NCBI GenBank assembly: GCA_030624805.1
Contig: JAUXJL010000012.1
Coordinates: forward strand, 1-14,798
Length of the DNA stretch: 14,798 nt
Source: Acidimicrobiia bacterium
Lineage (GTDB): Bacteria > Actinomycetota > Acidimicrobiia > Spongiisociales > SHLN01
Reading direction: 5' to 3'
A program made the position numbers and the translations under genes. Positions 6,174 to 14,363 of this stretch are shown here, piece by piece. The notes beneath the pieces were generated by a model. The model worked only from the letters and a program-made list of their open reading frames with translations, was not told the DNA's origin and did not search any database. The first letter of the stretch is position 1. Every line of letters starts with the position of its first letter.

Positions 6174-7103
6174 CACCAGGCTCCACAGCACCGACCCGTC
6201 CTGGTCGAGCAGGTGGCCGACCTCTTCCAGCCCATCGAGTCGGGATGGATAATCGACGCCACCTTCGGCGGGGGAGGGCACACCCGGCGCCTCCGGGACG
6301 AGCTCGCCCCGGACGTCCGATTCCTAGCCCTCGACCGGGACCCGGAAGCGGAGGCCCGCGCCGCCATGCTCGGCCCGAGAATTCGCTTCGTGAACTCCGA
6401 TTTCCGGCACCTTGGCGAAGTAGCTGAGGAGGCGGAGCTCGATGCGATCACGGGCGTCTTGTTTGATCTTGGACTTTCCTCCTTACAGCTTGACGACGCC
6501 ACGCGAGGCTTTAGCTTTCGCCGAAGCGGCCCTCTTGATATGCGGATGGGTGCTGGTTCGCTCACAGCAGACGCGGTCGTCAACGAGTGGGATGAACCCG
6601 ATCTTCGTCGAATCATCGCCCGGTACGGCGAAGAGCGATTCGCGGGGCGCATCACTCGTGCCATCGTTGCCGCCCGGCCGATCACGGATACGGCCAGCCT
6701 CGCTGAGATCGTTAGGGCTGCCATCCCGGCTGCGACCCGGCGGCGCGGTGGCCATCCGGCTCGTCGCACATTCCAGGCCATCAGGATTGCGGTCAACGAT
6801 GAGCTGGCAGCCCTGGCGGAAGGCCTCGACGCCGCCCTCGACCTCGTCCAAGCAGGAGGGCGCATTGTCGTGATCTCCTATCACTCCCTCGAAGATCGAA
6901 TAGTCAAGCGGCGGCTGGTGTCGGCTTCCTCCTCACCGGAAGCTCCTCCCCTTCCGGTATCGACCCCAGCCGTCGCTCCCGATTTCCGATTGCTGTTTCG
7001 CAAACCCATGACCGCCGACGAGGCTGAGGTAGCCGAAAATCCGCGGGCGCGCAGTGCCAAAATGCGGGCCGTTGAACGAGTTTCCAGCCGAGCGGATGTG
7101 TAA
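6171..7103 (+). CDS. rsmH: 16S rRNA (cytosine-1402-N4)-methyltransferase RsmH (MraW)
   Basis: RsmH uses S-adenosylmethionine to methylate N4 of C1402 in the ribosomal P site. Motifs from the chosen start (310 residues, normal length) are HRPVLVEQV (7-15), the SAM loop DATFGGGGHTR (29-39), VLFDLGLSSLQLD (96-108), RRTFQAIRIAVNDEL (198-212), SYHSLEDRIVK (236-246) and the C-terminal NPRARSAKMRAVER (290-303). The frame is open back to an ATG at 6081, but the extra 30 residues are not family-like and are encoded by the hairpin leader. The ATG at 6171 has a G-run (6159-6164) 6 bases upstream and starts just before the conserved HRPVL. The gene is separated from mraZ by 125 bases and overlaps ftsL by one base (TAATG). 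Confidence 0.95.
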   Translation: MHQAPQHRPVLVEQVADLFQPIESGWIIDATFGGGGHTRRLRDELAPDVRFLALDRDPEAEARAAMLGPRIRFVNSDFRHLGEVAEEAELDAITGVLFDLGLSSLQLDDATRGFSFRRSGPLDMRMGAGSLTADAVVNEWDEPDLRRIIARYGEERFAGRITRAIVAARPITDTASLAEIVRAAIPAATRRRGGHPARRTFQAIRIAVNDELAALAEGLDAALDLVQAGGRIVVISYHSLEDRIVKRRLVSASSSPEAPPLPVSTPAVAPDFRLLFRKPMTADEAEVAENPRARSAKMRAVERVSSRADV

Positions 7104-7510
7104 TGGCCGCCCGCACAGCTCCCGTCCGTGCCCCGAGGTCGGCACTGCGGGTCATCCCCGGGCGGAGCACCTCCCGGGTCGGTATTCGCCAACTCGGGAC
7201 TCTTGCGCTGGCGATCGCGATGTTCTTTGGACTCATCTACTCACGTATCGCCCTCGACCGGGCTGCCTTCCAGATCACCAACCTCGAGGGACTCATCTCC
7301 GAGCAGGAAAGCAGGTTCGATGAGCTGAGGCTCGAGGTTGCTCAACTGGAGTCGCCACAACGAATCTATATCGAGGCGCAGTCAATGGGGATGGTGCTTC
7401 CGACCGAGGGGCGCACGGTGCATGCACCGATGCCTGCCTCGTCTGACGAGGTTGGTGAACTGGCGTCGACCGACTCGGGGCCGTTGCTCGCCACGGTGGG
7501 GGCGCCATGA
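7103..7510 (+). CDS. ftsL: FtsL-like cell division protein
   Basis: A 135-residue bitopic protein in the canonical ftsL position between rsmH and ftsI. It has a basic cytoplasmic N-terminus (1-29), one transmembrane helix (about 31-48, LGTLALAIAMFFGLIYS) and an extracytoplasmic coiled coil (about 56-84, with ITNLEGLISEQ then DELRLEVAQLES). The motif IYIEAQSMGMVLP (88-100) follows, as in FtsL/DivIC proteins. A Ser/Pro-rich tail completes it. FtsL forms a complex with FtsB/DivIC and FtsQ and activates the FtsW-FtsI synthase at the septum. FtsL proteins are poorly conserved, so the call rests on topology, the short motif and gene order. The start ATG overlaps the rsmH stop. Confidence 0.87.
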   Translation: MAARTAPVRAPRSALRVIPGRSTSRVGIRQLGTLALAIAMFFGLIYSRIALDRAAFQITNLEGLISEQESRFDELRLEVAQLESPQRIYIEAQSMGMVLPTEGRTVHAPMPASSDEVGELASTDSGPLLATVGAP

Positions 7511-7563
7511 CCGGGCTGAGCGCAGCACCACCACGCGGCGACTCGCACCGGTCGGAGACCTAA
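7507..7563 (+). CDS. possible 18-codon mini-ORF between ftsL and ftsI
   Basis: An ATG at 7507 overlaps the ftsL stop as ATGA and opens an 18-residue frame (MTGLSAAPPRGDSHRSET) that ends in TAA 7561-7563, 4 bases before the ftsI GTG. The peptide shows no domain. If translated, it would carry ribosomes from ftsL to ftsI by coupling; otherwise the arrangement is chance in a 57-base spacer. A GGAG (7554-7557) inside it can serve ftsI on its own. Confidence 0.3.
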   Translation: MTGLSAAPPRGDSHRSET

Positions 7564-7567
7564 CGCC

Positions 7568-9286
7568 GTGGGGCGCAAACGGTGGCGCCCACAGCACATC
7601 CGCCTTTTTTTCGTCGGAGCCGTCTTCCTCGTCGCCTGGATAGCCATCGGTGCAAAACTCGTGCTCGTGCAGGGAGTCCAGGCCCAGACGCTTGAAAACC
7701 AGGCCCTCGATCAACGACTCCGCTCGGTGACGCTCGAAGCCGATCGCGGAACGATCTTTGATCGGGACGGCCGCGAGCTTGCTCTCACCATCGAGGCAAC
7801 AACCGTTTACGCCAATCCCCGGGAGATCTCAGATCCAGCCCTGACCGCGGCCTCGCTGTCGGGATTGCTGGGGAGAGCCGTAGGCGAGTTACAAGCCCAG
7901 CTAGAGAAGGACACAAGCTTTGTATACGTCGCTCGCAAGCTCTTGCGAGACGACGCCGACGCAATTCGCCAATTGGATCTCGACGGCATCCACTTCGTGG
8001 CAGAACCAAAACGGGTGTATCCGTCGGGAGACTTGGCCGCCCAGGTGCTCGGCTTTGTTGGCACGGACAATGGCGGCCTGGAGGGCATCGAACAGTTCTA
8101 CGAGGATGTGCTGGCCGGCGAGCCGGGCCAACTGATATTCGAGCGCTCCGGGCGAGGTCGCGTCATTCCGCAGGGCGAGTACGAAGTGAGCGAGGCAGTG
8201 CGAGGTCAGGATCTTGCCCTCACGATCGACGGCGAGCTGCAGTTTCTTGCCCAACAGGAGGCGCTCGTCACGCTCGAAGAAACGGGAGCCAAAGCAGTCC
8301 ACATAGTCGTCCTAGACGTGACCACCTTCGACGTGTTGGCAATGGCGAGTGCACCCAGTTTTGACCCAAATGACATCGGCAGTGACCCCGACCTGTTTCG
8401 CAATCGAGCGGTCACCGATACCTTCGAGCCCGGATCCACCCAGAAGCTGATCACCATTGCGGCCGCAATCGAGGAGGGTGTTGTCACGCCAGACCGTGTA
8501 CTCGAAGTACCCGACCGTATCCAGGTGTTCGACCGTGAGTACTTCGACTTCTCCGAGCACGAAACCCGGCCCATGACCGTCGCCGACATCGTTGCCCGAT
8601 CGTCCAATGTTGGAACCATTCTCATATGGCAAGAGCTTGGCGACCCGTTGTTGTACCGGTACTTGCAGGGTTTTGGCCTCGGCACGTACACCGGCATCGA
8701 CTTTCCGGGCGAGGCGCCGGGCCTGGTTCGGCCGGCCGAGGAGTGGTGCGATTCGTGTGGTGCCTCCACCGCCATCGGCTATCGGGTTGCCGTAACACCG
8801 CTTCAGATGACATCGGTGTTCGCAACCGTCGCCAACGATGGAGTATGGATGCAGCCCCAGATGGTTGAGTCGATCATCGAAGCCGACGGTGAGGCGGTTG
8901 GCTTCGACCAGCAGCGACAGCGGGTCCTGTCGGTGGAGACCGCTCGGGTCATGCGCAACATGCTGACCGGTGTCGTGGAGGGAGGCACCGGCCTACTCGC
9001 TCAGGTTCCCGGTTACACGATCGGCGGCAAGACTGGAACGACTGAGAAATTCGAAGCAGACCTGGTGTGCCCGGGGGCGGGTTCCCCTGGTTGCTACGGC
9101 GACGATGTCGTCGCCAGTTTCATTGGGATCGCTCCGATCGATAATCCGCGCCTCGCCATTGGCGTCTTCGTCGATTCGCCGAGCGTTGAAAGACGACGCT
9201 CTGGTGGTGTGGCAGCGGCTCCCGCATTTTCACGAGTCATGCGTTTCGCTCTCCACCAGCTCGGGGTGCCGCCCGATGCAAATTGA
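7568..9286 (+). CDS. ftsI: FtsI, septal peptidoglycan transpeptidase (penicillin-binding protein, class B)
   Basis: A 572-residue class B penicillin-binding protein with an N-terminal membrane anchor (about 11-34). The dimerisation/pedestal region includes LRSVTLEADRGTIFDRDGRELA (from 51) and GLEGIEQFYEDVLAG (170-184). The transpeptidase domain has active-site STQK (Ser290-Lys293), SSN (345-347) and KTG (488-490). It crosslinks septal peptidoglycan in partnership with FtsW and FtsL. There is no PASTA domain. Two close cysteine pairs in the periplasmic-side domain (Cys394/Cys397 and Cys501/Cys509) are unusual. The start is GTG 7568-7570 with GGAG (7554-7557) 10 bases upstream; it puts a short basic stretch before the anchor, as expected. 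It overlaps murE by 11 bases. Confidence 0.95.
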   Translation: MGRKRWRPQHIRLFFVGAVFLVAWIAIGAKLVLVQGVQAQTLENQALDQRLRSVTLEADRGTIFDRDGRELALTIEATTVYANPREISDPALTAASLSGLLGRAVGELQAQLEKDTSFVYVARKLLRDDADAIRQLDLDGIHFVAEPKRVYPSGDLAAQVLGFVGTDNGGLEGIEQFYEDVLAGEPGQLIFERSGRGRVIPQGEYEVSEAVRGQDLALTIDGELQFLAQQEALVTLEETGAKAVHIVVLDVTTFDVLAMASAPSFDPNDIGSDPDLFRNRAVTDTFEPGSTQKLITIAAAIEEGVVTPDRVLEVPDRIQVFDREYFDFSEHETRPMTVADIVARSSNVGTILIWQELGDPLLYRYLQGFGLGTYTGIDFPGEAPGLVRPAEEWCDSCGASTAIGYRVAVTPLQMTSVFATVANDGVWMQPQMVESIIEADGEAVGFDQQRQRVLSVETARVMRNMLTGVVEGGTGLLAQVPGYTIGGKTGTTEKFEADLVCPGAGSPGCYGDDVVASFIGIAPIDNPRLAIGVFVDSPSVERRRSGGVAAAPAFSRVMRFALHQLGVPPDAN

Positions 9287-10709
9287 CCGAACGACCCTGC
9301 GGCATCTGGCCGAGGCCGGCTCCGGGGAAGTAATCGGCGACGGCGCCATAGCCATCCTCGACGTCACCCACGACAGCCGGATGGCCGGCCCCGATGATCT
9401 GTTTGTCGCGATACGAGGTGACCGGGTCGATGGTCACGACTATGTCGGAACGTCACACGCGGCCGCCGCCTGTGTCGAAGCGCCGATGGATGTATCGATT
9501 CCTCTGTTGGTGGTGCCCGACACGCGTGCGGCACTTCCGCGGCTGGCCGCTGAGGTGCATGGCCATCCCTCTCGGCATATGCAGGTGGTCGGGATCACAG
9601 GAACCAATGGCAAGACCACGGTTGCCCACTTGATTGGCTCCATCATTGACGAAGCCGGAGATGTCCCCGGCATAGTCGGCTCTCTGGGCGCCCGCATCGG
9701 CCCCGACCACCTCTCTCTGGAACGCACCTCGCCCGAGGCCTCAGACCTCCAACGCCTCTTGCGCAAGATGGTGGATGAGGGAGTCGTAGTGGCAGCCGTC
9801 GAGGTGTCGTCGCACGCACTCGTCTATGGGCGCAGCGACGCAACCGACTTCGCCGTCGTGGCGTTCACGAACCTCAGCCAGGACCACCTCGACTTCCACG
9901 GTGACCTCGACAACTACTTCCGAGCCAAGGCCTCGCTGTTCGAGTTGACCGCCGGCACTGCCGTCGTCAACGTCGATGACGAGTGGGGCCGCCGTCTCGC
10001 ACACTCCACTCCGATGCCTCTGGTTGCCGTTGGCGCAGCAGGGGAGTTCCGGGCCGAGCATGTTGAGGTCGGTCTGACCGAGAGTCGGTTCCGGCTCATC
10101 ACTCCGGATGGCCCTCACTCAGTCGTCCTCCCGCTCGGGGGCGGGTTCAATGTCGACAATGCCGTGATGGCGGCCGCCTGCACGCACGCACTCGGCTACC
10201 CGGCGAGAATCGCCGCCTCCGGCCTGTCGGGAGCTTCGCCGATACCTGGCCGTATGGAGCCCGTGAAGGCGGGCCAGGAGGCTTCCATCATTGTCGACTA
10301 CGCCCATACACCGGATGGAATCGCGAAAGTACTGGCCTCAGTTCGTCCGCTGGTGCCCGGGCAAATCATCATTGTGGTTGGCGCAGGCGGTGACCGCGAT
10401 GCGGCCAAGCGGGTGGACATGGGCCGGGCAGCTTCGCACGCAGACGTGCTGGTTGTGACCTCCGACAATCCCCGATCTGAGGACCCCGACGCCATCATCG
10501 CCCAGGTAAAGGCCGGTGCCGACGGACCTGCTGCACTGCATGTGGTTCGGAACCGGCGGGATGCCATCGCGCGGGCGATCGACCTGGCCGGGGCCGATGA
10601 CGCGGTTCTGCTGCTCGGCAAAGGCCACGAGGCCGGCCAGGAGATTGCCGGCCGGGTCTACCCGTTTGATGACCGTCTCGTGGCTCGAGAGGTTGTGAAT
10701 GGCCTATGA
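9276..10709 (+). CDS. murE: MurE, UDP-MurNAc-L-Ala-D-Glu:meso-diaminopimelate ligase
   Basis: A 477-residue Mur ligase that adds the third amino acid of the peptide stem in the cytoplasm, using ATP. Visible are THDSR (31-35) of the N-terminal UDP-binding domain, the ATP loop GITGTNGKTT (106-115), TSPEASDL (151-158), VEVSSHAL (175-182), NLSQDHLDFHG (199-209) and the carbamylated lysine site RAKASLF (Lys218). The C-terminal DNPRSEDP (397-404) is the meso-diaminopimelate signature; lysine-adding enzymes differ there. GKGHE (448-452) closes the site. The wall is therefore inferred to be DAP-type. The frame is open back to 8970 inside ftsI, but ATG 9276 begins the conserved domain and has GGGGTG (9262-9267) upstream. 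It overlaps murF as ATGA. Confidence 0.96.
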   Translation: MQIDRTTLRHLAEAGSGEVIGDGAIAILDVTHDSRMAGPDDLFVAIRGDRVDGHDYVGTSHAAAACVEAPMDVSIPLLVVPDTRAALPRLAAEVHGHPSRHMQVVGITGTNGKTTVAHLIGSIIDEAGDVPGIVGSLGARIGPDHLSLERTSPEASDLQRLLRKMVDEGVVVAAVEVSSHALVYGRSDATDFAVVAFTNLSQDHLDFHGDLDNYFRAKASLFELTAGTAVVNVDDEWGRRLAHSTPMPLVAVGAAGEFRAEHVEVGLTESRFRLITPDGPHSVVLPLGGGFNVDNAVMAAACTHALGYPARIAASGLSGASPIPGRMEPVKAGQEASIIVDYAHTPDGIAKVLASVRPLVPGQIIIVVGAGGDRDAAKRVDMGRAASHADVLVVTSDNPRSEDPDAIIAQVKAGADGPAALHVVRNRRDAIARAIDLAGADDAVLLLGKGHEAGQEIAGRVYPFDDRLVAREVVNGL

Positions 10710-12019
10710 GGTGGACATTGGCCGAAGCCGCCGAAATAACTGATGGGACCGCGGTTGGCACCGCCGAGATCACAAGCGTGAGCACCGACTCCCGAACCCT
10801 GGCTCCCGGGTCGTTGTTTGTGGCGCTCGTCGGCGACCACTTCGACGGCCACGACTTTGTCCGGGACGCTATGACTGCGGGGGCCGCAGCCGTGATGGTG
10901 GCCGGGCGGGTGGCAATGGAGCCAAGACTTCAAGTGACCGATACGCTCATCGGATTGCGCCGGTTGGCGATCGACCGGAGGAATCGGCTCTCCGGGTCTC
11001 GTTCGGTTGGCATCACCGGAAGTACCGGGAAGACATCATGCAAGGATCTCCTGGCGAGTGCTCTCGGCGTCGGCACGTGGGCCTCACCGCGTTCGTTCAA
11101 CAACGAAATCGGCGTACCACTTACGGTCCTCGGGGCTCCGGACGACACCGAGGTTCTCGTCCTCGAGGTCGGGAGCAGAGGAGTTGGCCACATCGCGGCG
11201 CTCATCGAGGTGGTTCGCCCCCATGTGGCGATAATCACGAGCGTCTCGGCGAGTCACCTTGCCACCCTCGGAGATGTCGACACGGTCCGATCGGCCAAGT
11301 GGGAGTTGGCAGAAGGGCTCGAAGCAGGCGGATCGATCGTGATCCCGGCCTCCGACCAAACCCTTCTTGAATGGGCGAGCCGCGATGGACGGTCCGCCAC
11401 CACGTTTGGCGAGACGGGAGACGTGCGAATCTCCGATCTCACTCTTGACGACCTGGCCCGCCCGTCGTTCACGCTCGAGGCTGGCGGCGAGCGGGTTCGA
11501 GTTCGCTTGCCGATGGCCGGAGCTCATCAGGCCCACAACGCGGCGGCCGCAGCCGGAGCCGGCCTGGCACTCGGCCGAGCTCTGCCCGACCTGGCCGCCG
11601 GCCTCGAGCTGGCCGAGGCGTCGGCCTGGCGGATGGAAATTAGCCCGGGGGCTCGCACGGTTGTCAACGATGCCTACAACGCCAATCCGGCATCGATGGC
11701 AGCCGCCCTCGATGCCGTCGTTGCGATCCCGGGACGTCCGGTAGCAGTACTCGGGCTGATGGCGGAGCTTGGGGACGCCGCCCCCGAAGCACATCGCGCC
11801 GTTGGCCGGCGAGCTCGCCAGCTCGGATTCGCAGCCGTAGTCGTGGTCGGGGAAGATCCCGGAATCGCCGAAGGGGCCGGCGACATTGCCCATCCGGTCT
11901 CCGATGTTTCCGCTGCCAGAGACAAGATTGCCGACCTGGTGGTGGACGGCGATGTCGTGCTTGTCAAGGCCTCACGATCCGTGGGTCTCGAAGCGCTGGC
12001 CAGGGAGCTTGTGTCGTGA
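10706..12019 (+). CDS. murF: MurF, UDP-MurNAc-tripeptide:D-alanyl-D-alanine ligase
   Basis: A 437-residue Mur ligase that attaches D-Ala-D-Ala to complete the UDP-MurNAc-pentapeptide. It shows STDSR (26-30), SLFVALVGDHFDGHDF (36-51), the ATP loop GITGSTGKTS (102-111), SFNNEIGVPLT (130-140, typical of MurF), EVGSRGVGHI (154-163), the carbamyl-lysine region SAKWEL (Lys198), a Mg/ATP region AHQAHNAAAAA and the C-terminal NDAYNANPASM. The MurF-specific SFNNEIG and NDAYNANP motifs separate it from MurE and MurD. It starts at an ATG overlapping the murE stop and ends overlapping the mraY GTG (GTGA), so the three genes are translationally coupled. Confidence 0.95.
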   Translation: MRWTLAEAAEITDGTAVGTAEITSVSTDSRTLAPGSLFVALVGDHFDGHDFVRDAMTAGAAAVMVAGRVAMEPRLQVTDTLIGLRRLAIDRRNRLSGSRSVGITGSTGKTSCKDLLASALGVGTWASPRSFNNEIGVPLTVLGAPDDTEVLVLEVGSRGVGHIAALIEVVRPHVAIITSVSASHLATLGDVDTVRSAKWELAEGLEAGGSIVIPASDQTLLEWASRDGRSATTFGETGDVRISDLTLDDLARPSFTLEAGGERVRVRLPMAGAHQAHNAAAAAGAGLALGRALPDLAAGLELAEASAWRMEISPGARTVVNDAYNANPASMAAALDAVVAIPGRPVAVLGLMAELGDAAPEAHRAVGRRARQLGFAAVVVVGEDPGIAEGAGDIAHPVSDVSAARDKIADLVVDGDVVLVKASRSVGLEALARELVS

Positions 12020-13068
12020 TTGCTCTTCTCGTCGCCGTCACTGTGAGCTTTGGGCTCGCCTTCGTCACAATGCCCCCGGTCATTGCAGCCCTGCGTCGCC
12101 ATGATGTTGGGCAGTTCATCCAGGACGATGTAGCCGAACACTCTCACAAGCGGGGAACGCCCACCATGGGGGGAACGGTCGTCATCCTGGCAACCGTGCT
12201 CGGCTACCTGGTCGCCCACTTGCGGGTCTGGTCGCCCGAAGCCGGCTTTGGCCTCGATCCGAGGCCCTTCAGCCCAGAGGCGGGACTTGCCTTTTTGGCG
12301 TTGGTCGGGATGGGCGTCATCGGGTTCATCGACGACTACCAGAAGTACGCCCGGGCCCAGAATCTTGGGCTCAGCAAGCGATGGAAGTTTGGTGGGCAGC
12401 TGCTGGTGGCGGCGTTCTTCGCGTGGGGGGCCATTGCGAGCGGCGTATCGACCGAGCTGTCGTTCACGCGCGAGCTCGGGCTCGATCTCGGTTGGCTCTA
12501 CCCAATCTGGGTGCTTTTCTTGCTGACGGCTGCCGCCAATGCGGTCAACCTCACCGACGGGCTTGATGGTCTGGCGGCCGGCTCGAGCGCGCTCGTGTTT
12601 GGAGCGTTCGTCATTGTCGGATTCTGGCAGTTCCGTAACCCGGGAGTGTATGGAGTGGATGGTGCACTCGATCTCGGGATCTTCGCAGCGGCACTTCTCG
12701 GAGCAGTCATGGCTTTCCTGTGGTACAACGCAGCTCCTGCCGAGCTCTTCATGGGAGACGTCGGGTCCCAGGCCCTGGGCGGAGCGATGGCGGCGCTGGC
12801 ACTGCTCACCAATACCCACCTTTTGCTGGCTGTATTCGGTGGGCTGTATGTAATGGAAGCGGTCTCGGTCATTCTGCAGGTTGGTTCTTTCCGCATGTTC
12901 GGGAAGCGCCTTTTCCGGATGGCCCCCATCCACCATCACTTCGAGCTGGCGGGATGGCCCGAGACAACCGTCATCATCCGTTTCTGGATCATTGCCGGCA
13001 TCTCGGTGGCGCTCGGGCTTGGTATCTTCTACGGCGACTTCATTTCCATGGAGAGTGGTCTCTCATGA
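12016..13068 (+). CDS. mraY: MraY, phospho-MurNAc-pentapeptide translocase
   Basis: A 350-residue polytopic membrane enzyme that transfers phospho-MurNAc-pentapeptide from UDP to undecaprenyl phosphate, giving lipid I. The family signatures are all present: HKRGTPTMGG (44-53), GFIDDYQK (103-110, Asp106/Asp107), NAVNLTDGLDGLA (175-187), FMGDVGSQALGG (245-256, Asp248) and the triple-His loop MAPIHHHFE (302-310) followed by GWPE. About ten hydrophobic helices can be traced, starting with residues 2-24. The start is GTG 12016-12018, overlapping the murF stop, with AGGGAG (12002-12007) 8 bases upstream. It overlaps murD as ATGA. MraY is a target of natural nucleoside antibiotics, but nothing here suggests resistance. 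Confidence 0.96.
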   Translation: MIALLVAVTVSFGLAFVTMPPVIAALRRHDVGQFIQDDVAEHSHKRGTPTMGGTVVILATVLGYLVAHLRVWSPEAGFGLDPRPFSPEAGLAFLALVGMGVIGFIDDYQKYARAQNLGLSKRWKFGGQLLVAAFFAWGAIASGVSTELSFTRELGLDLGWLYPIWVLFLLTAAANAVNLTDGLDGLAAGSSALVFGAFVIVGFWQFRNPGVYGVDGALDLGIFAAALLGAVMAFLWYNAAPAELFMGDVGSQALGGAMAALALLTNTHLLLAVFGGLYVMEAVSVILQVGSFRMFGKRLFRMAPIHHHFELAGWPETTVIIRFWIIAGISVALGLGIFYGDFISMESGLS

Positions 13069-14363
13069 GGACCCTCGTTATCGGCGCCGGCGTAAGCGGT
13101 CGTGCCGCCGCTCGCTTGAGTCGTTCGCTCGGCGATGAAGTAACGGTTTTTGACCGCAACGCTGAGGTCATCGCGGAGTTGGGCGGCAACTACCCAACCG
13201 CCAGCGGCGAATGGTCGGCCGACCTCCTGAACCGGGTCGACCGACTGGTGGTTAGCCCGGGTGTGCCACAACACGCTCCCGAGATTCGCGATGCCCTCGC
13301 CCGGGCTTTGCCGGTCGTGTCCGAAGTCGAGCTGGCGGCCTCGGTCGTTGAAGCCCCGATCGTGGCAGTGACCGGCACCAACGGCAAGACCACCGTCACC
13401 GCGTTGATCGCCGACATGCTGATCGGAGCCGGCTCCAAGGCCGTCGCCACCGGGAACATCGGGGTTGCCTTTGCCGACATCGCTTCTGAGCCCTGGGATG
13501 TTGTGGTTGTGGAGGTCTCGAGCTTCCAGCTTCGTTTCATTGACCACTTTCACCCACAGGTGGCCGTCCTCCTGAACATTGCCGAGGACCACCTCGATTG
13601 GCATGGGACACTGGCGGCCTATTCGGCTGCCAAGTCAAACATCTACCGGAATCAGGATCCCAGCGATCTACTCATATATGACATCGACGACCCAGGAGCC
13701 GCGGCCGCAGTGACCGGCGCCACCTCACGTCTGGTTCCGGTCTCCGCCTCCCGAGTCCCCGAGGGTGGGGCCGGGCCCGATGGGAATAACCTGATCGTTG
13801 GCGACCAATCCATCGCCCTCGGGCATGTGCGCGACCCTGCTTTCCTGGTCGATCAGGCTGCTGCCGCGCTGGCCGCCCGCGAGTTCGGGGTGGAGCTTGA
13901 AGTGATCGAGGGAGCCATTGCCGACTTTCGCCCTGGGCCCCATCGACGGACCCGTGTTGGCGAGTGGGGCGGCATCACCTGGATCGACGATTCCAAGGCC
14001 ACGAATCCACACGCGGCGCTGACCGCCGTTGCCGATTATCCCTCGGTGGTGCTCATAGCGGGAGGGCGAAACAAGGGTCTCGATCTCGCCCCACTGGCCC
14101 GCGCCGACAACGTCAAGCACGTTATCGCCATGGGGGAGGCTTCCGTCGATCTTGTCGCCGCAGTCGGAAGCCGCGGCCGGGCCACGGTGGCGACCTCCAT
14201 GTCAGATGCAATCCAGGCTGCGGCTGCCGTCGCCGTGTCAGGAGACACCGTGCTGCTGGCTCCCGGATGCGCCAGTTTCGACATGTTCTCTTCCTACCGC
14301 GCCCGGGGTGAGGCGTTTGCCGAGGCCGTCTTGCGGTTTCACGAGCCAGGAACCTCCCAATGA
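13065..14363 (+). CDS. murD: MurD, UDP-MurNAc-L-alanine:D-glutamate ligase
   Basis: A 432-residue Mur ligase that adds D-Glu as second residue of the stem peptide. The N-terminal Rossmann-like domain starts VIGAGVSGRAAA (5-16) and contains VSPGVP (63-68). The ATP loop is VTGTNGKTT (102-110), followed by VEVSSFQL (149-156), NIAEDHLDWHG (171-181) and the carbamyl-lysine site AAKSNIY (Lys190). The C-terminal domain has DDSKATNPHA, AGGRNKG and LLAPGCASFDMF, the last being typical of MurD. The frame is open back to 12720 inside mraY, but ATG 13065 overlaps the mraY stop as ATGA and begins the conserved domain. It overlaps ftsW as ATGA. Confidence 0.96.
   Translation: MRTLVIGAGVSGRAAARLSRSLGDEVTVFDRNAEVIAELGGNYPTASGEWSADLLNRVDRLVVSPGVPQHAPEIRDALARALPVVSEVELAASVVEAPIVAVTGTNGKTTVTALIADMLIGAGSKAVATGNIGVAFADIASEPWDVVVVEVSSFQLRFIDHFHPQVAVLLNIAEDHLDWHGTLAAYSAAKSNIYRNQDPSDLLIYDIDDPGAAAAVTGATSRLVPVSASRVPEGGAGPDGNNLIVGDQSIALGHVRDPAFLVDQAAAALAAREFGVELEVIEGAIADFRPGPHRRTRVGEWGGITWIDDSKATNPHAALTAVADYPSVVLIAGGRNKGLDLAPLARADNVKHVIAMGEASVDLVAAVGSRGRATVATSMSDAIQAAAAVAVSGDTVLLAPGCASFDMFSSYRARGEAFAEAVLRFHEPGTSQ

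Noticed and set aside
8970..9275. upstream extension of murE inside ftsI
   Set aside because: The added 102 codons are out-of-frame ftsI sequence. The ATG at 9276 has a ribosome binding site and begins the MurE domain.
11674..12939. 421-codon minus-strand frame
   Set aside because: It is antisense to murF and mraY, both certain. Its translation is low-complexity and charged without motifs.
12720..13064. upstream extension of murD inside mraY
   Set aside because: The extension is a frame shadow of mraY. The ATGA overlap at 13065 fits the pattern of the operon and the MurD N-terminus.
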